This document shows positions 7,472 to 16,319 of a stretch of 64,000 nt of DNA, piece by piece (the stretch's first letter is position 1; each line of letters begins with the position of its first letter). Made by a program: the position numbers and the translations under genes. Source of the DNA: Halalkalicoccus sp. NIPERK01 (GTDB lineage Archaea; Halobacteriota; Halobacteria; Halobacteriales; Halalkalicoccaceae); NCBI RefSeq assembly GCF_030287405.1, contig NZ_JASVVV010000002.1:186001-250000 (forward strand). Reading direction: 5' to 3'. Below the pieces are notes generated by a model. It had not been told where the DNA came from, made no database searches, and was given only the letters and a program-made list of their open reading frames with translations.

Positions 7472-10400
7472 ATGCACATTCGAGAGCTCGTCCTCGAGAA
7501 CTTCAAGAGCTTCGGCAGGAAGACCCGAATCCCCTTCTACGAGGACTTCACCACCGTCAGCGGCCCGAACGGCTCGGGCAAGTCCAACATCATCGACAGC
7601 GTCCTGTTCGCGCTGGGACTCGCCCGAGCGCGCGGGATCCGCGCCGAGAAGCTCACCGACCTCATCTACAACCCCGGCCACGACGGCGAGGGCTCGCAAG
7701 AAGGCCCCCGCGAGGCCAGCGTCGAGGTCGTGCTGGACAACGCCGACGGCACCCTCGCGCGCGAGCAGGTCGTCAGTGCCGCCGGCAGCGACGACATCGG
7801 CGACGTCGAGACCATCTCCGTTCGGCGGCGGGTCAAACGGACCGAGGACAACTACTACTCCTACTACTACCTCAACGATCGGTCAGTAAATCTCTCGGAC
7901 ATCCAGGACCTGCTGGCGCAGGCCGGCGTCACCCCCGAGGGCTACAACGTCGTCATGCAGGGCGACGTGACCGGCATCATCAACATGACCGCCGGGCAGC
8001 GTCGAGAAATCATCGACGAGATCGCGGGCGTCGCGGAGTTCGACGCGAAGAAGGACTCGGCCTTCGAGGAGCTCGAAACCGTCAAGGAGCGCATCGAGGA
8101 GGCCGAACTCCGCATCGAGGAGAAACAGGACCGCCTCGACCAACTCGAGGACGAACGCGAGACGGCCCTGCAGTACAAGAGCCTGCGCGAGGAGAAAGAG
8201 GAGTTCGAGGGGTACCTGAAGGCCGCCGAACTCGAGGAAAAGCGCGCGGAACTCGACGCCAAGGAGAGTCGGATCGAGGAGAAGCGCGCCGAGTTGGACG
8301 CCCTCCGGCGGGAACTCGACGAGAAGCAGGGGGCCGTCACCCGCCTCGAAGAGGACCTAGAGGACTTAAACGCCGAGATCGAGCGCAAGGGCGAGGACGA
8401 GCAGTTGGCGATCAAACGCGAGATCGAGGAGGTCAAAGGCGAGATCAGCCGGCTGGAGGGGAGAATCGAGAACAGCGAGGAGGCCATCAGCGAGGCCGAA
8501 AACGACCGTAGGGAGGCGTTCGTCGGGATCGACCGGAAGGAGGAGACGATCGCTGACCTCGACCGGGAGATCCGCGAGACGAAGTTGGAGAAGGCCTCGG
8601 TGAAGGCCGACATCCAGGAGAGGGAGGCCGAACGCGAGGGGATCGAGGAGGAGATCGATAACGTCGACACGGAGTTCGACGAGTTGAAGGCCGATCTGCA
8701 GGAGAAGAAGGCCGTCCTCGAGGAGGCGCGCGACGAGCGAAACGAACACCAGCGCGAGCAGGACCGCCTGCTCGACGAGGCGCGCCGCCGGTCGAACGCG
8801 ATAAGCGAGAAGGAAGCCGAACGCGAGGAGGCCCTCGACGGGATCCCGGAGATCGAAGCCGAGATCGGCGACCTGGAGAACGAACGCGAGCGCGCGGCGA
8901 AGAACCGCGAGCAGATCGACGCGGTGGTCGAGGACCTCAGAGGGGAGAAACGCGACCTCCAGGGGAAGCTCGACTCGATCGAGGACGACCTGCAGGGAAA
9001 ACAGCAGGAGTACGCCGAACTCGAAGCCAGAGCCGGCGAGAGCGGGGATAGCTCCTACGGGCGGGCGGTCTCGACGATCCTCAACGCGGACTTCGAGGGC
9101 GTCCACGGCACCGTCGGCCAGCTGGGCGGTGTCGACTCGCGGTACGCCACCGCGTGTGAGACCGCGGCGGGCGGCCGGCTCGCCAACGTCGTGGTCGACG
9201 ACGACGGCGTCGGCAAACGCTGTATCGAGCACCTCAAGTCGCGCAACGCGGGCCGGGCGACGTTCCTCCCGCTGACGGAGATGCGAACGCGCTCGCTGTC
9301 CTCGCCGCCGCGCGCGGAGGGCGTGATCGACTTCGCGTACGACCTCGTCGACTTCGACGACGCCTACTCGGGCGTCTTCTCGTACGTGCTCGGGGACACG
9401 CTCGTCGTCGAGGACATCGACACCGCCCGCGACCTGATGGGGCAGTACCGACTGGTGACGCTCGAAGGCGAACTCGTCGAGAAGAGCGGCGCGATGACCG
9501 GCGGGAGTCGCTCCGGTTCCCGGTACTCCTTCTCGAAGTCGGGCAAGGGCCAGCTAGAGCGGGTCGCCGAGGCGATCACCGGCCTGCAGGACCGCCGCGA
9601 GTCGGTGCGTTCGGAGCTCCGGGACGCAGAGGAACGACTCGAAAGCGCGCGCGACCGGAAGACGGAGGCGGCCGACCAGGTCCGAGAGATCGAGGGCGCG
9701 ATCGAGAGGAAACGCGAGGCCATCGAGGAACGCGAGACGAAAGCCGAGCGGCTCGCGGATGAGATCGAGGAGCTAACCGAGGCTCGCGGCGACGTCGACG
9801 AGCGGATGGGCGAGATCGAGTCGAAGATCGCCGAGGCGACCGAGGAGATCGAACGGCTCGAAGGCGAGATCGCGGAGCTCGAGGGCGAACTCGCCGACTC
9901 GGAGATCCCCGAGCTGACCGCCCAGCTCGAGGAGATCGACGACGAGATCGACGACCTGGAGGACGACCTCGACGAGCACGACGCCCGACTCAACGAACTC
10001 CAACTCGAGAGACAGTACGCGGAGAACGCCATCTCGGACCTCGACGAGCAGGCGTCGAGCGCCGAGGAGCGCATCGAGAAACAGGAGGCGCGGATCGAGG
10101 GGTTCGAGGCGGAGATCGAGGAGCAGGAGGGGCTTCTCGAGGAGAAACGCGAGGCGGTCGAGGAGCTCGAAGCGGAGCTCACCGAGAAGAAAGCAGAGCG
10201 CCGCGAGCTTCGGGGCACTCTGGGAGAGGCGATCGACGAGCGCGACGAGAGCAAGGAGCGCGTCGGGTCGGTCGAGAGCCGACTCGAAGGCCTGCAGGCG
10301 AGCGCCCGCGGGCTCGAAACCGACATCGCGGACCTCAAGAGCGAGGTCGGCGAGTACGACCCCGAGGAGATTCCCGATCACGAGACGGTCGAGGGCCGGA

Positions 10401-11053
10401 TCGCGGAACTCGAAGACGAGATGGAGGCCTTAGAGCCGGTGAACATGCTCGCGATCGACGAATATGACCGGGTCGAAGGCGAGTTGGAGACGCTCACGGA
10501 TCGAAAGGACGTGCTCGTTGAGGAACGCGAGGGGATCACCGATCGGATCGACTCCTACGAACGCCAGAAACGCGAGACGTTCATGGACGCCTACCGGGCG
10601 ATCGACGAGCAGTTCCGGGACATCTTCTCCCGACTCTCGGCGGGAACGGGCGAACTACACCTCGAGGACGAGGCAGAGCCCTTCGAGGGCGGGCTGACGA
10701 TGAAGGCCCAGCCGGGCGATAAGCCCATTCAACGACTCGACGCCATGTCGGGCGGCGAGAAGTCGCTGACGGCGCTGGCGTTCATCTTCGCCATCCAACG
10801 CTACAACCCCGCGCCGTTCTACGCGCTCGACGAGATCGACGCGTTCCTCGACGCGGCGAACGCCGAGCGGGTGGGGGAGTTGGTCGACGAACTCGCGAGC
10901 GACGCCCAGTTCATCGTCGTCTCGCACCGGTCGGCGATGCTCGAACGCTCCGAACGCGCCATCGGCGTCACCATGCAGGGGAACAACGTCAGCAGCGTCA
11001 CAGGGATCGACCTCGCAGGAACCGCCGAGGAGGCCGCGAGCGCCGATGACTGA
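7472..11053 (+). CDS. smc: Chromosome segregation protein SMC
   Basis: A 1193-residue ATPase forming the ring of archaeal condensin, which compacts and segregates DNA. Walker A is GPNGSGKSN (31-39). Long acidic coiled coils follow, then a hinge around residues 515-640 (VHGTVGQLGGVDSRYATACE in part). After the second coiled coil come the signature MSGGEKSLTAL (SGGEK from 1093) and Walker B FYALDEIDAFLDAAN. All ABC-ATPase elements are intact and the length is normal. Its last eight bases overlap the scpA start, a sign of translational coupling. No scpB follows. Confidence 0.97.
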   Translation: MHIRELVLENFKSFGRKTRIPFYEDFTTVSGPNGSGKSNIIDSVLFALGLARARGIRAEKLTDLIYNPGHDGEGSQEGPREASVEVVLDNADGTLAREQVVSAAGSDDIGDVETISVRRRVKRTEDNYYSYYYLNDRSVNLSDIQDLLAQAGVTPEGYNVVMQGDVTGIINMTAGQRREIIDEIAGVAEFDAKKDSAFEELETVKERIEEAELRIEEKQDRLDQLEDERETALQYKSLREEKEEFEGYLKAAELEEKRAELDAKESRIEEKRAELDALRRELDEKQGAVTRLEEDLEDLNAEIERKGEDEQLAIKREIEEVKGEISRLEGRIENSEEAISEAENDRREAFVGIDRKEETIADLDREIRETKLEKASVKADIQEREAEREGIEEEIDNVDTEFDELKADLQEKKAVLEEARDERNEHQREQDRLLDEARRRSNAISEKEAEREEALDGIPEIEAEIGDLENERERAAKNREQIDAVVEDLRGEKRDLQGKLDSIEDDLQGKQQEYAELEARAGESGDSSYGRAVSTILNADFEGVHGTVGQLGGVDSRYATACETAAGGRLANVVVDDDGVGKRCIEHLKSRNAGRATFLPLTEMRTRSLSSPPRAEGVIDFAYDLVDFDDAYSGVFSYVLGDTLVVEDIDTARDLMGQYRLVTLEGELVEKSGAMTGGSRSGSRYSFSKSGKGQLERVAEAITGLQDRRESVRSELRDAEERLESARDRKTEAADQVREIEGAIERKREAIEERETKAERLADEIEELTEARGDVDERMGEIESKIAEATEEIERLEGEIAELEGELADSEIPELTAQLEEIDDEIDDLEDDLDEHDARLNELQLERQYAENAISDLDEQASSAEERIEKQEARIEGFEAEIEEQEGLLEEKREAVEELEAELTEKKAERRELRGTLGEAIDERDESKERVGSVESRLEGLQASARGLETDIADLKSEVGEYDPEEIPDHETVEGRIAELEDEMEALEPVNMLAIDEYDRVEGELETLTDRKDVLVEEREGITDRIDSYERQKRETFMDAYRAIDEQFRDIFSRLSAGTGELHLEDEAEPFEGGLTMKAQPGDKPIQRLDAMSGGEKSLTALAFIFAIQRYNPAPFYALDEIDAFLDAANAERVGELVDELASDAQFIVVSHRSAMLERSERAIGVTMQGNNVSSVTGIDLAGTAEEAASADD

Positions 11054-11864
11054 GATCGTCCAGCCGCCGGCGTCCGCGGAGGAGAGCGAACCCGTCGAGC
11101 TGTTGGTCCAGCTCGCAGAGGAGGGCGAGATCGAACCGTGGGACATCGACATCGTCGAGGTGACCGACGCCTTCCTCGCGAAACTCGACGCGGCGGACCT
11201 CCGAACGTCGGGCCGAGCGCTCTTTTACGCGAGCGTCCTGTTGCGGATGAAGAGCGACGAACTGCTCGCCGAGGACGAGGAGGAAGGGGAGTTCGACGAC
11301 TGGGAGGCCGAGATGCGGATGGGCGGGGAGTTCGAGGAACCGTTTCCGGAGGACCCCATCGCGGACCTCGAACGCGAGATGGAGCGCCGACTCGACCGCA
11401 AGCACGCCCGCGGGTCGCCCGAGACGCTCGACGAGCTAGTCAGGGAGCTCCGGGAGGCCGAACGCGACTCGTGGTGGAAGGAGTCGAGGGAGTACGACAC
11501 CTCGGGGTCGCCGAAGGGCTTCCAGCGGGGGGTCCAGACGCTCGATTACCACGCCGCCGACGAGTTCCGCGCCGAGGACGAACCCACCGCCGAGGACGTG
11601 ACGGGAACGGCCCACGGCGAGGACATCGAGGAGACGATCTCGACCGTCTACGGCGCGCTCGACGAGCAGTACGGCGCCGGGCGCGAGGAGATCCTCTTCG
11701 CCGAGATCAGCGAGGCCGGCGGGTCGCGCGTCGAGACGTTCCTCGCGCTGCTCTTTCTGGCTCACCGCGGACAGGTCCGCCTCCAGCAGGACGACCTCTT
11801 CGGCGACCTCTGGGTGCAGAACCCCGCCGCGGCCGCCGAGGGAACGGAAGCGATCGCCGACTGA
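11046..11864 (+). CDS. scpA: Segregation and condensation protein A (kleisin)
   Basis: A 272-residue kleisin that bridges Smc heads. The N-terminal motif PVELLVQLAEEGEIEPWDIDIVEVTDAF is the ScpA signature and is followed by the Smc-binding helices (ALFYASVLLRMKSDELL). The C-terminal winged-helix part (ISEAGGSRVETFLALLFLAH) contacts the other head. The middle is acidic and probably disordered. The ATG overlaps the smc stop region by eight bases. A partner ScpB is not encoded nearby, so it is either elsewhere or absent. Confidence 0.94.
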   Translation: MTEIVQPPASAEESEPVELLVQLAEEGEIEPWDIDIVEVTDAFLAKLDAADLRTSGRALFYASVLLRMKSDELLAEDEEEGEFDDWEAEMRMGGEFEEPFPEDPIADLEREMERRLDRKHARGSPETLDELVRELREAERDSWWKESREYDTSGSPKGFQRGVQTLDYHAADEFRAEDEPTAEDVTGTAHGEDIEETISTVYGALDEQYGAGREEILFAEISEAGGSRVETFLALLFLAHRGQVRLQQDDLFGDLWVQNPAAAAEGTEAIAD

Positions 11865-11890
11865 GCCTGCGTCGTGGTAGCAAGTAGCAA

Positions 11891-11901
11891 TACATTTATT
11901 G
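11891..11901 (+). promoter_or_regulatory. TATA box for micro-ORF
   Basis: tacatttattg is A/T-rich in GC-rich surroundings and lies about 28 bases before the ATG at 11925, the leaderless spacing. Confidence 0.5.
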
Positions 11902-11924
11902 TGGATCACGTAGTATGACAGAGT

Positions 11925-12023
11925 ATGTCACCCACTAGACTCCGCGAGCGGCTGACCGAAACCGAGGGGCGCGTCGATCCCGAGGAGTTCGTTTCGGCGC
12001 TCGACTACGTCCGCGGCAACTGA
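11925..12023 (+). CDS. Leaderless 32-residue micro-ORF, unknown
   Basis: The frame reads MSPTRLRERLTETEGRV and ends DPEEFVSALDYVRGN, an amphipathic helical peptide with balanced charge. The strong TATA box 28 bases upstream and haloarchaeal codon use support expression. An ATG at 11915 in another frame ends after seven codons. No family is recognised; short helical peptides like this occur widely in haloarchaea. It follows scpA but has its own promoter. Confidence 0.5.
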   Translation: MSPTRLRERLTETEGRVDPEEFVSALDYVRGN

Positions 12024-12077
12024 ACGAACGGCGGTGACCGAAGGGTCAGGCAACCGTCCGGTCAGAACGTTCTCAAA

Positions 12078-12090
12078 AATGTTTATCTTC
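12078..12090 (+). promoter_or_regulatory. Probable promoter of DoxX gene
   Basis: The stretch aatgtttatcttc holds a TATA-like core, gtttatc, about 40 bases before the ATG at 12124. This would leave a leader of roughly 14 bases, with an aggag sequence at about 12093. Confidence 0.45.
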
Positions 12091-12123
12091 TAAGGAGAAC
12101 ACGACTAGCCGTAGGTAATTCAC

Positions 12124-12612
12124 ATGGGGACACGAGTTCAGGACGGTGCGGTACGGGGCTGGAGCCCGCTGTTCCTGCGGTTCGCGCTCGGGTTCGTCTT
12201 CCTGGTTTCGGGGGCCGGGAAGGTGTTCGCGGTCGGGCCGGAGGCGACGGGAATCGGGGGCTTTGCGGGCTTTCTCGCGAGCCTCGGCGTCCCATCGCCC
12301 ACGCTGTTCGCGTGGATCGTCGGTCTGGTCGAGTTGGTCGTCGGCCTGCTGTTGCTCGTCGGCCTGTTCACGCGGTACGCGGCGGTGTTGCTGGCGATCG
12401 ACATGCTCGTGGCGACCTGGCTCGTCCACACTCCCAGCGGCTTCGCCGTCGGCAACGGCGGCTACGAGTACACCCTGGTGTTGATGCTCGTCTCGATCGC
12501 CCTCGTCTTCAGCGGTCCCGGCCGCCTCGCGCTGGAGTACGCGATCTTCGACCACGAACTCCTGCCCGGCAACCGCGGTCGGTCCGAACCCGCCGACGAG
12601 GTGAAGGCCTGA
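12124..12612 (+). CDS. DoxX family membrane protein
   Basis: A 162-residue membrane protein with four hydrophobic segments. The first carries LFLRFALGFVFLVSGAGKV, a good match to the DoxX signature. The third is LVELVVGLLLLVGLFTRYAA and the fourth YTLVLMLVSIALVFSGPG. DoxX proteins include thiosulfate:quinone oxidoreductase subunits in Acidianus and many uncharacterised members; the reaction here is unknown. The polar tail is cytoplasmic. The gene is monocistronic by its surroundings, with a convergent neighbour 42 bases downstream. Confidence 0.88.
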   Translation: MGTRVQDGAVRGWSPLFLRFALGFVFLVSGAGKVFAVGPEATGIGGFAGFLASLGVPSPTLFAWIVGLVELVVGLLLLVGLFTRYAAVLLAIDMLVATWLVHTPSGFAVGNGGYEYTLVLMLVSIALVFSGPGRLALEYAIFDHELLPGNRGRSEPADEVKA

Positions 12613-12654
12613 AAACGACCCCCCGCTTTTGCCCGCCACCCGCACCGAGGGCCC

Positions 12655-13509
12655 TCAGAGATACTCGCCGACCAGCGGATCGACCCGTTCTCTGGTCTCC
12701 TCGGGGATCGCTTCCGTGGGCGTGTTGACAGTGCCTTCGAGGGAGGTGTGTGCCTCGCAGGTGTGGTCCTCGGGGAGGGTTCGGATCGCCTCCTCAACGA
12801 CCACCTCGATCGCCTCCTGGTTCCTCTCGGCGTTTTCGAGCACTTCCTGAAGGGTGACCTCGCCCCCCTCCTTCCAGACGTCGTAGTCGGTGACGCCGGC
12901 GACGGTGGCGTAGGCGATCTCGGCCTCGCGGGCGAGTTTCGCCTCCGAGATCGCGGTCATACCAACTAAATCCCAGCCCTGGCTCCGATAGAACTCGCTT
13001 TCGGCCCGGGTGGAGTACTGCGGACCCTCGATGCAGACGTAGGTCCCGCCCTTCGAGACCTCGGCGTCGGTCGCCTTCGTTGCGGCCCCGGTCAGGTGAT
13101 CGACGAGTTCGGGGCTGTAGGGGTGGGTAAAGGGCTGGTGGACGACGATACCCTCGCCGTAGAAGGTCATCTCGCGGTGGCGGGTGCGATCGACGATCTG
13201 GTCGGGGATCACGAGCGTCCCCGGTTCGAGGCCCTCTTTGAGCGATCCGACCGCGTTCGAGGCGAAAATGTGGGTCACGCCGACCGTTTTGAGCGCGTAA
13301 ATGTTCGCCCGGTACGGGAGGTTCGTCGGCGAGCGCCCGTGGTCCGGGCCGTGTCGGGGCAGGAAGGCGACCTCCCGACCGGTATCGGAAAACTCGCCAA
13401 TAGTGACGGGGGCGCTCGGTTCGCCGTAGGGCGTTTCGACGTACTCTTCGCGGGTGTTCTCGAGTGGGAGTGCCTCGTAGATGCCGCTGCCGCCGATGAA
13501 GCCGATCAT
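12655..13509 (-). CDS. mtnP: S-methyl-5'-thioadenosine phosphorylase
   Basis: A 284-residue PNP/MTAP-family enzyme that phosphorolyses methylthioadenosine to adenine and methylthioribose-1-phosphate, recycling polyamine and SAM by-products. The N-terminus IGFIGGSGIYEALPL and the phosphate-site region PRHGPDHGRSPTNLPYRAN are typical. The substrate-specificity region reads VGMTAISEAKLAREAEIAYA followed by TDYDVW, which favours MTAP over guanosine phosphorylase. A TATA-like ggttttgtag about 26 bases before the ATG supports this start and a leaderless mRNA. Confidence 0.92.
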   Translation of the reverse strand: MIGFIGGSGIYEALPLENTREEYVETPYGEPSAPVTIGEFSDTGREVAFLPRHGPDHGRSPTNLPYRANIYALKTVGVTHIFASNAVGSLKEGLEPGTLVIPDQIVDRTRHREMTFYGEGIVVHQPFTHPYSPELVDHLTGAATKATDAEVSKGGTYVCIEGPQYSTRAESEFYRSQGWDLVGMTAISEAKLAREAEIAYATVAGVTDYDVWKEGGEVTLQEVLENAERNQEAIEVVVEEAIRTLPEDHTCEAHTSLEGTVNTPTEAIPEETRERVDPLVGEYL

Positions 13510-13590
13510 ACCCTGTTTTCTCGGGAGGCGCTACAAAACCGTGCTGGATCCGACCGGAAGGGCCACCTCCCGGTAGCGCCATCTCACCGT

Positions 13591-14028
13591 ATGTCCGAGA
13601 AACGATTCATGCGCCGAGCCATCGAACTCGCCCGCGAGGCCGCAGAACGCGGCGACAACCCGTTCGGTTCCGTCCTCGTCCACGACGGCGAGATCGTGAT
13701 GGAGGACTCGAATCGAGTCGCCACCGAGGACGACGTCCGCCGCCATCCCGAGTTGAACCTCGCACACCTCGCCGTGCGCGAGTACGATCCCGAAGTACGG
13801 GAGGAGATGACGATGTACACCAGCACCGAGCCGTGTCCGATGTGCGCCGGCGGGATGCGCTATGCGGCCTTCGAGCGCGTGGTCTACGCGACCTCCGGGC
13901 GCGACATCGCCGCGTTCACCGGCCACGAACCGGGCGTCCGTGCAAGCGAGATCCTCGATGGAGTGACCGAGGTCGAGGGCCCGCTCCATCGCGAGGAGGC
14001 CCTCGCGCTCCACGAGTCGGTCTGGTAG
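13591..14028 (+). CDS. Nucleoside deaminase, CMP/dCMP deaminase fold, with HPE motif
   Basis: A 145-residue zinc hydrolase of the cytidine/guanine/tRNA-adenosine deaminase fold. The second zinc motif is canonical: PCPMC (Cys82, Cys85) in TSTEPCPMCAGGMRYA. The first reads R-His52-Pro53-Glu54 instead of the usual H-A-E, keeping both zinc ligand and proton-shuttle glutamate. Length and the VLVHDGEIV start resemble guanine deaminase and TadA relatives; the substrate cannot be fixed by sequence. The start at MSEKRFMRRAIELA fits the domain. The frame is open far upstream, but that part is antisense to the MTA phosphorylase gene. Confidence 0.85.
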   Translation: MSEKRFMRRAIELAREAAERGDNPFGSVLVHDGEIVMEDSNRVATEDDVRRHPELNLAHLAVREYDPEVREEMTMYTSTEPCPMCAGGMRYAAFERVVYATSGRDIAAFTGHEPGVRASEILDGVTEVEGPLHREEALALHESVW

Positions 14029-14084
14029 TCCGCCGGAGGCGGTCCACAAGACAGATATAGTCCCGATGGTTTCGGTTCGTAGTA

Positions 14085-15509
14085 GTGTCCACGGCCCGCG
14101 AACGCTCGCTCACCGAGGGCGGATTGGTCCGCCCGATGGTCCGCCTCGCGTGGCCGATGGTCGTCATCCAGCTGCTGCAGGTCGCGTACAACGTCGCCGA
14201 CACGGCGTTCCTGGGCGCGGTCTCGGCCGACGCCGTCGGCGCGCTGAGCCTCGCCTTCCCTCTCATTTTCTTCCTGATCTCGGTCGGCGGGGGCTTCACC
14301 GCCGCCGGCGCGATCCTCGTCGCCCAGTATACGGGGGCAGAAAGCGGCCGGAGCGCCGACGTGATCGCGGGCCAAACCCTCGCGTTCGTCACCCTGTTGG
14401 CGTGTGCCCTCGCTGTTTTGGGGTATCTCTCGACCGACTGGCTGCTCTCGCTGTTCCCGGCGGGCGCAGGTACGGAACAGCGGATCGTCCCGCTCGCCGC
14501 GGATTACATGCGCATCTACTTCCTGGGCTTGCCCTTCCTCTTCGGCTTCTTCATCTTCGTATCGATCATGCGTGGCTACGGCAACACCCGCACTCCCATG
14601 CGCGTGATGGTCGTCAGCGTCGCGATCAACGTCGCGCTCGACCCCCTGTTGATCTTCGGGGTCGGACCCCTCCCCCGTCTGGAGATCGAGGGCGCGGCGG
14701 TCGCCACCATCACCGCGCGCGCGGTCGCCACGGGACTGGGACTCTACGTCCTCTTTTACACCGACGCCGGCCCGGACATCCAGCCCGCTGATCTCGCCCC
14801 CCGCTTCGAACACGTGAACGACATCGTCAAACTGGGTACCCCGAGCGCGGTCGAGCAGTCGTCCTCGTCGCTCGCGTTCGTCGTCCTGACGGGGATGGTC
14901 GTCGCCTTCCCCCCGGAGATCGTCGCCGCATACGGGCTCGGAAACCGGCTGATCTCGCTGGTCTTCCTGCCCGCGATGGGGCTCTCGCAGGCGATCGATA
15001 CCGTCGTCGGACAGAACCTCGGGGCCGAGAAGCCCGACCGGGCCGCACGGGCCTCGAAACTCGCGATGGGGCTGGTGTCGGTGGTGATGGCCGCCCTCAC
15101 CCTCGTCGCCTACCTGTTTCCCGAACCCATCGTCGGGGTCTTCCTCACCGCCGACACCCCCGGCGCGTCGACGACCATCGCCTACGGCGTCGAGTACCTG
15201 CGAATCGCGGCGTTCATGTTCGTCTTCCTCGGCGTCCTGCAGGTCCTGCTGGGCACCTTCCGGGGCGCGGGCAGCACCAAGACCGCGATGGTCTTCTCGC
15301 TGATCACGCTCTGGGCCGTCCGGGTGCCGCTGACGTATTATCTGGTGTTTCTCGCGGGGTGGGCCGAGACGGGAATCTGGGTCGCGGTCGTGATGGGCGA
15401 CGTGGTCGGCTGTCTGGCGGCGCTCGCGTGGTGGGCGCGGGGAACCTGGAAGGAGCGGTACGTCGAGGTCGAACGGGGCCCCGTCCCGGCCACCGCGAGC
15501 GAGGACTGA
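14085..15509 (+). CDS. MATE family multidrug/Na+ exporter
   Basis: A 474-residue, twelve-segment transporter of the multidrug and toxin extrusion family, likely using Na+ or H+ to expel organic cations. The start is GTG (MSTARERSLTEGGLVRPM). The first membrane segment reads RLAWPMVVIQLLQVAYNVADTAFLG (partly quoted), the MATE signature, and the two six-helix halves show the usual pseudo-repeat (KLGTPSAVEQSSSSLAFVVL at the second half). A TATA-like acagatatag about 30 bases before the GTG supports it. No regulator is adjacent. The stop is one base before the convergent phosphoribosyltransferase gene. Confidence 0.93.
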   Translation: MSTARERSLTEGGLVRPMVRLAWPMVVIQLLQVAYNVADTAFLGAVSADAVGALSLAFPLIFFLISVGGGFTAAGAILVAQYTGAESGRSADVIAGQTLAFVTLLACALAVLGYLSTDWLLSLFPAGAGTEQRIVPLAADYMRIYFLGLPFLFGFFIFVSIMRGYGNTRTPMRVMVVSVAINVALDPLLIFGVGPLPRLEIEGAAVATITARAVATGLGLYVLFYTDAGPDIQPADLAPRFEHVNDIVKLGTPSAVEQSSSSLAFVVLTGMVVAFPPEIVAAYGLGNRLISLVFLPAMGLSQAIDTVVGQNLGAEKPDRAARASKLAMGLVSVVMAALTLVAYLFPEPIVGVFLTADTPGASTTIAYGVEYLRIAAFMFVFLGVLQVLLGTFRGAGSTKTAMVFSLITLWAVRVPLTYYLVFLAGWAETGIWVAVVMGDVVGCLAALAWWARGTWKERYVEVERGPVPATASED

Positions 15510-15510
15510 C

Positions 15511-16209
15511 TCACTCCTCGAGGAGTCGCCACTCGTTCGCGCCGCTGCGCTCGATGGCCTCGCGGCGTTCCATCTCGACGAGCACCTCGTTGAGCCTGTT
15601 GGGCTGGGCGATCTCCATCTCGATGCGCTCGACGTCGTGGAACTCGGCGAGGTAGTGACGGACGTCGTCGGAGGAGAACGCCTCCTCGTCGGCCTTCGCC
15701 ATCACGCCCGAGATCAGGTCGATCATGTCCTCGATGAAGTTCCACGGGTAGACGACCCACGCCCACTCCTCGAGTCGTTCGCCGACGAAGTCCGGCTCGA
15801 ACTCGCTGGTCTGGAGCAGTTGCAGGGTCGCGGTGCGCACCGCGCCCGCCTCGCGCTCGGTGACGTACTCCTGGGCGCGCTCGATCGAGCCACCCGTGTC
15901 GGCGATGTCGTCGATGACGAGGACGTTCTTCCCCCGAACCGACCCCTCGGGCATCGGATACCGGATCTGGGGCTCGCCGCTCTTCTGGGCCGTACCCACA
16001 TAATGTTCCATCTTCAGGCTCGTCAGGTCGTCGAGCCCCAGGAAGTCGCAGATACAGCGCCCGGCGAACCAGCCCCCACGCGCGAGCGCGACGATCACGT
16101 CCGGTTCGAACTCCGAGCGTTTGACCTCGGTGCTCACCGTCCGACAGAGTCCGTAGATGTACTCCCAGTTGGTGATGGTGCAGTTGAACTCCTCGGGGAG
16201 ATCGGACAT
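15511..16209 (-). CDS. Phosphoribosyltransferase with C-terminal winged-helix-like domain
   Basis: A 232-residue type I phosphoribosyltransferase. The PRPP-binding loop is VLVIDDIADTGGS, and the N-terminal core VIVALARGGWFAGRCICDFL matches xanthine/hypoxanthine-type enzymes. Beyond about residue 170 there is an extra helical part followed by RLNEVLVEMERREAIERSGANEWRLLEE (partly quoted), which looks like the recognition helix and wing of a winged helix. It may be a purine-salvage enzyme with a regulatory tail or a PRPP-sensing regulator. The family is common in haloarchaea; the base used is not known from sequence. Confidence 0.82.
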   Translation of the reverse strand: MSDLPEEFNCTITNWEYIYGLCRTVSTEVKRSEFEPDVIVALARGGWFAGRCICDFLGLDDLTSLKMEHYVGTAQKSGEPQIRYPMPEGSVRGKNVLVIDDIADTGGSIERAQEYVTEREAGAVRTATLQLLQTSEFEPDFVGERLEEWAWVVYPWNFIEDMIDLISGVMAKADEEAFSSDDVRHYLAEFHDVERIEMEIAQPNRLNEVLVEMERREAIERSGANEWRLLEE

Positions 16210-16319
16210 GCTATGGCTGTCTGCAGGACCGCTCCCGGTTTAAGTCGTCTGGCTTCCCACGGGCGGGGGAGACCGGCGCCCGCCGGTAGGGATTTAATCG
16301 GGTCCGGTGAAAACCCGTC

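Noticed and set aside
11915-11938. ATG just before the micro-ORF near scpA
   Set aside because: Reads MTEYVTH and stops; it is not a gene. The ATG at 11925 fits the TATA spacing.
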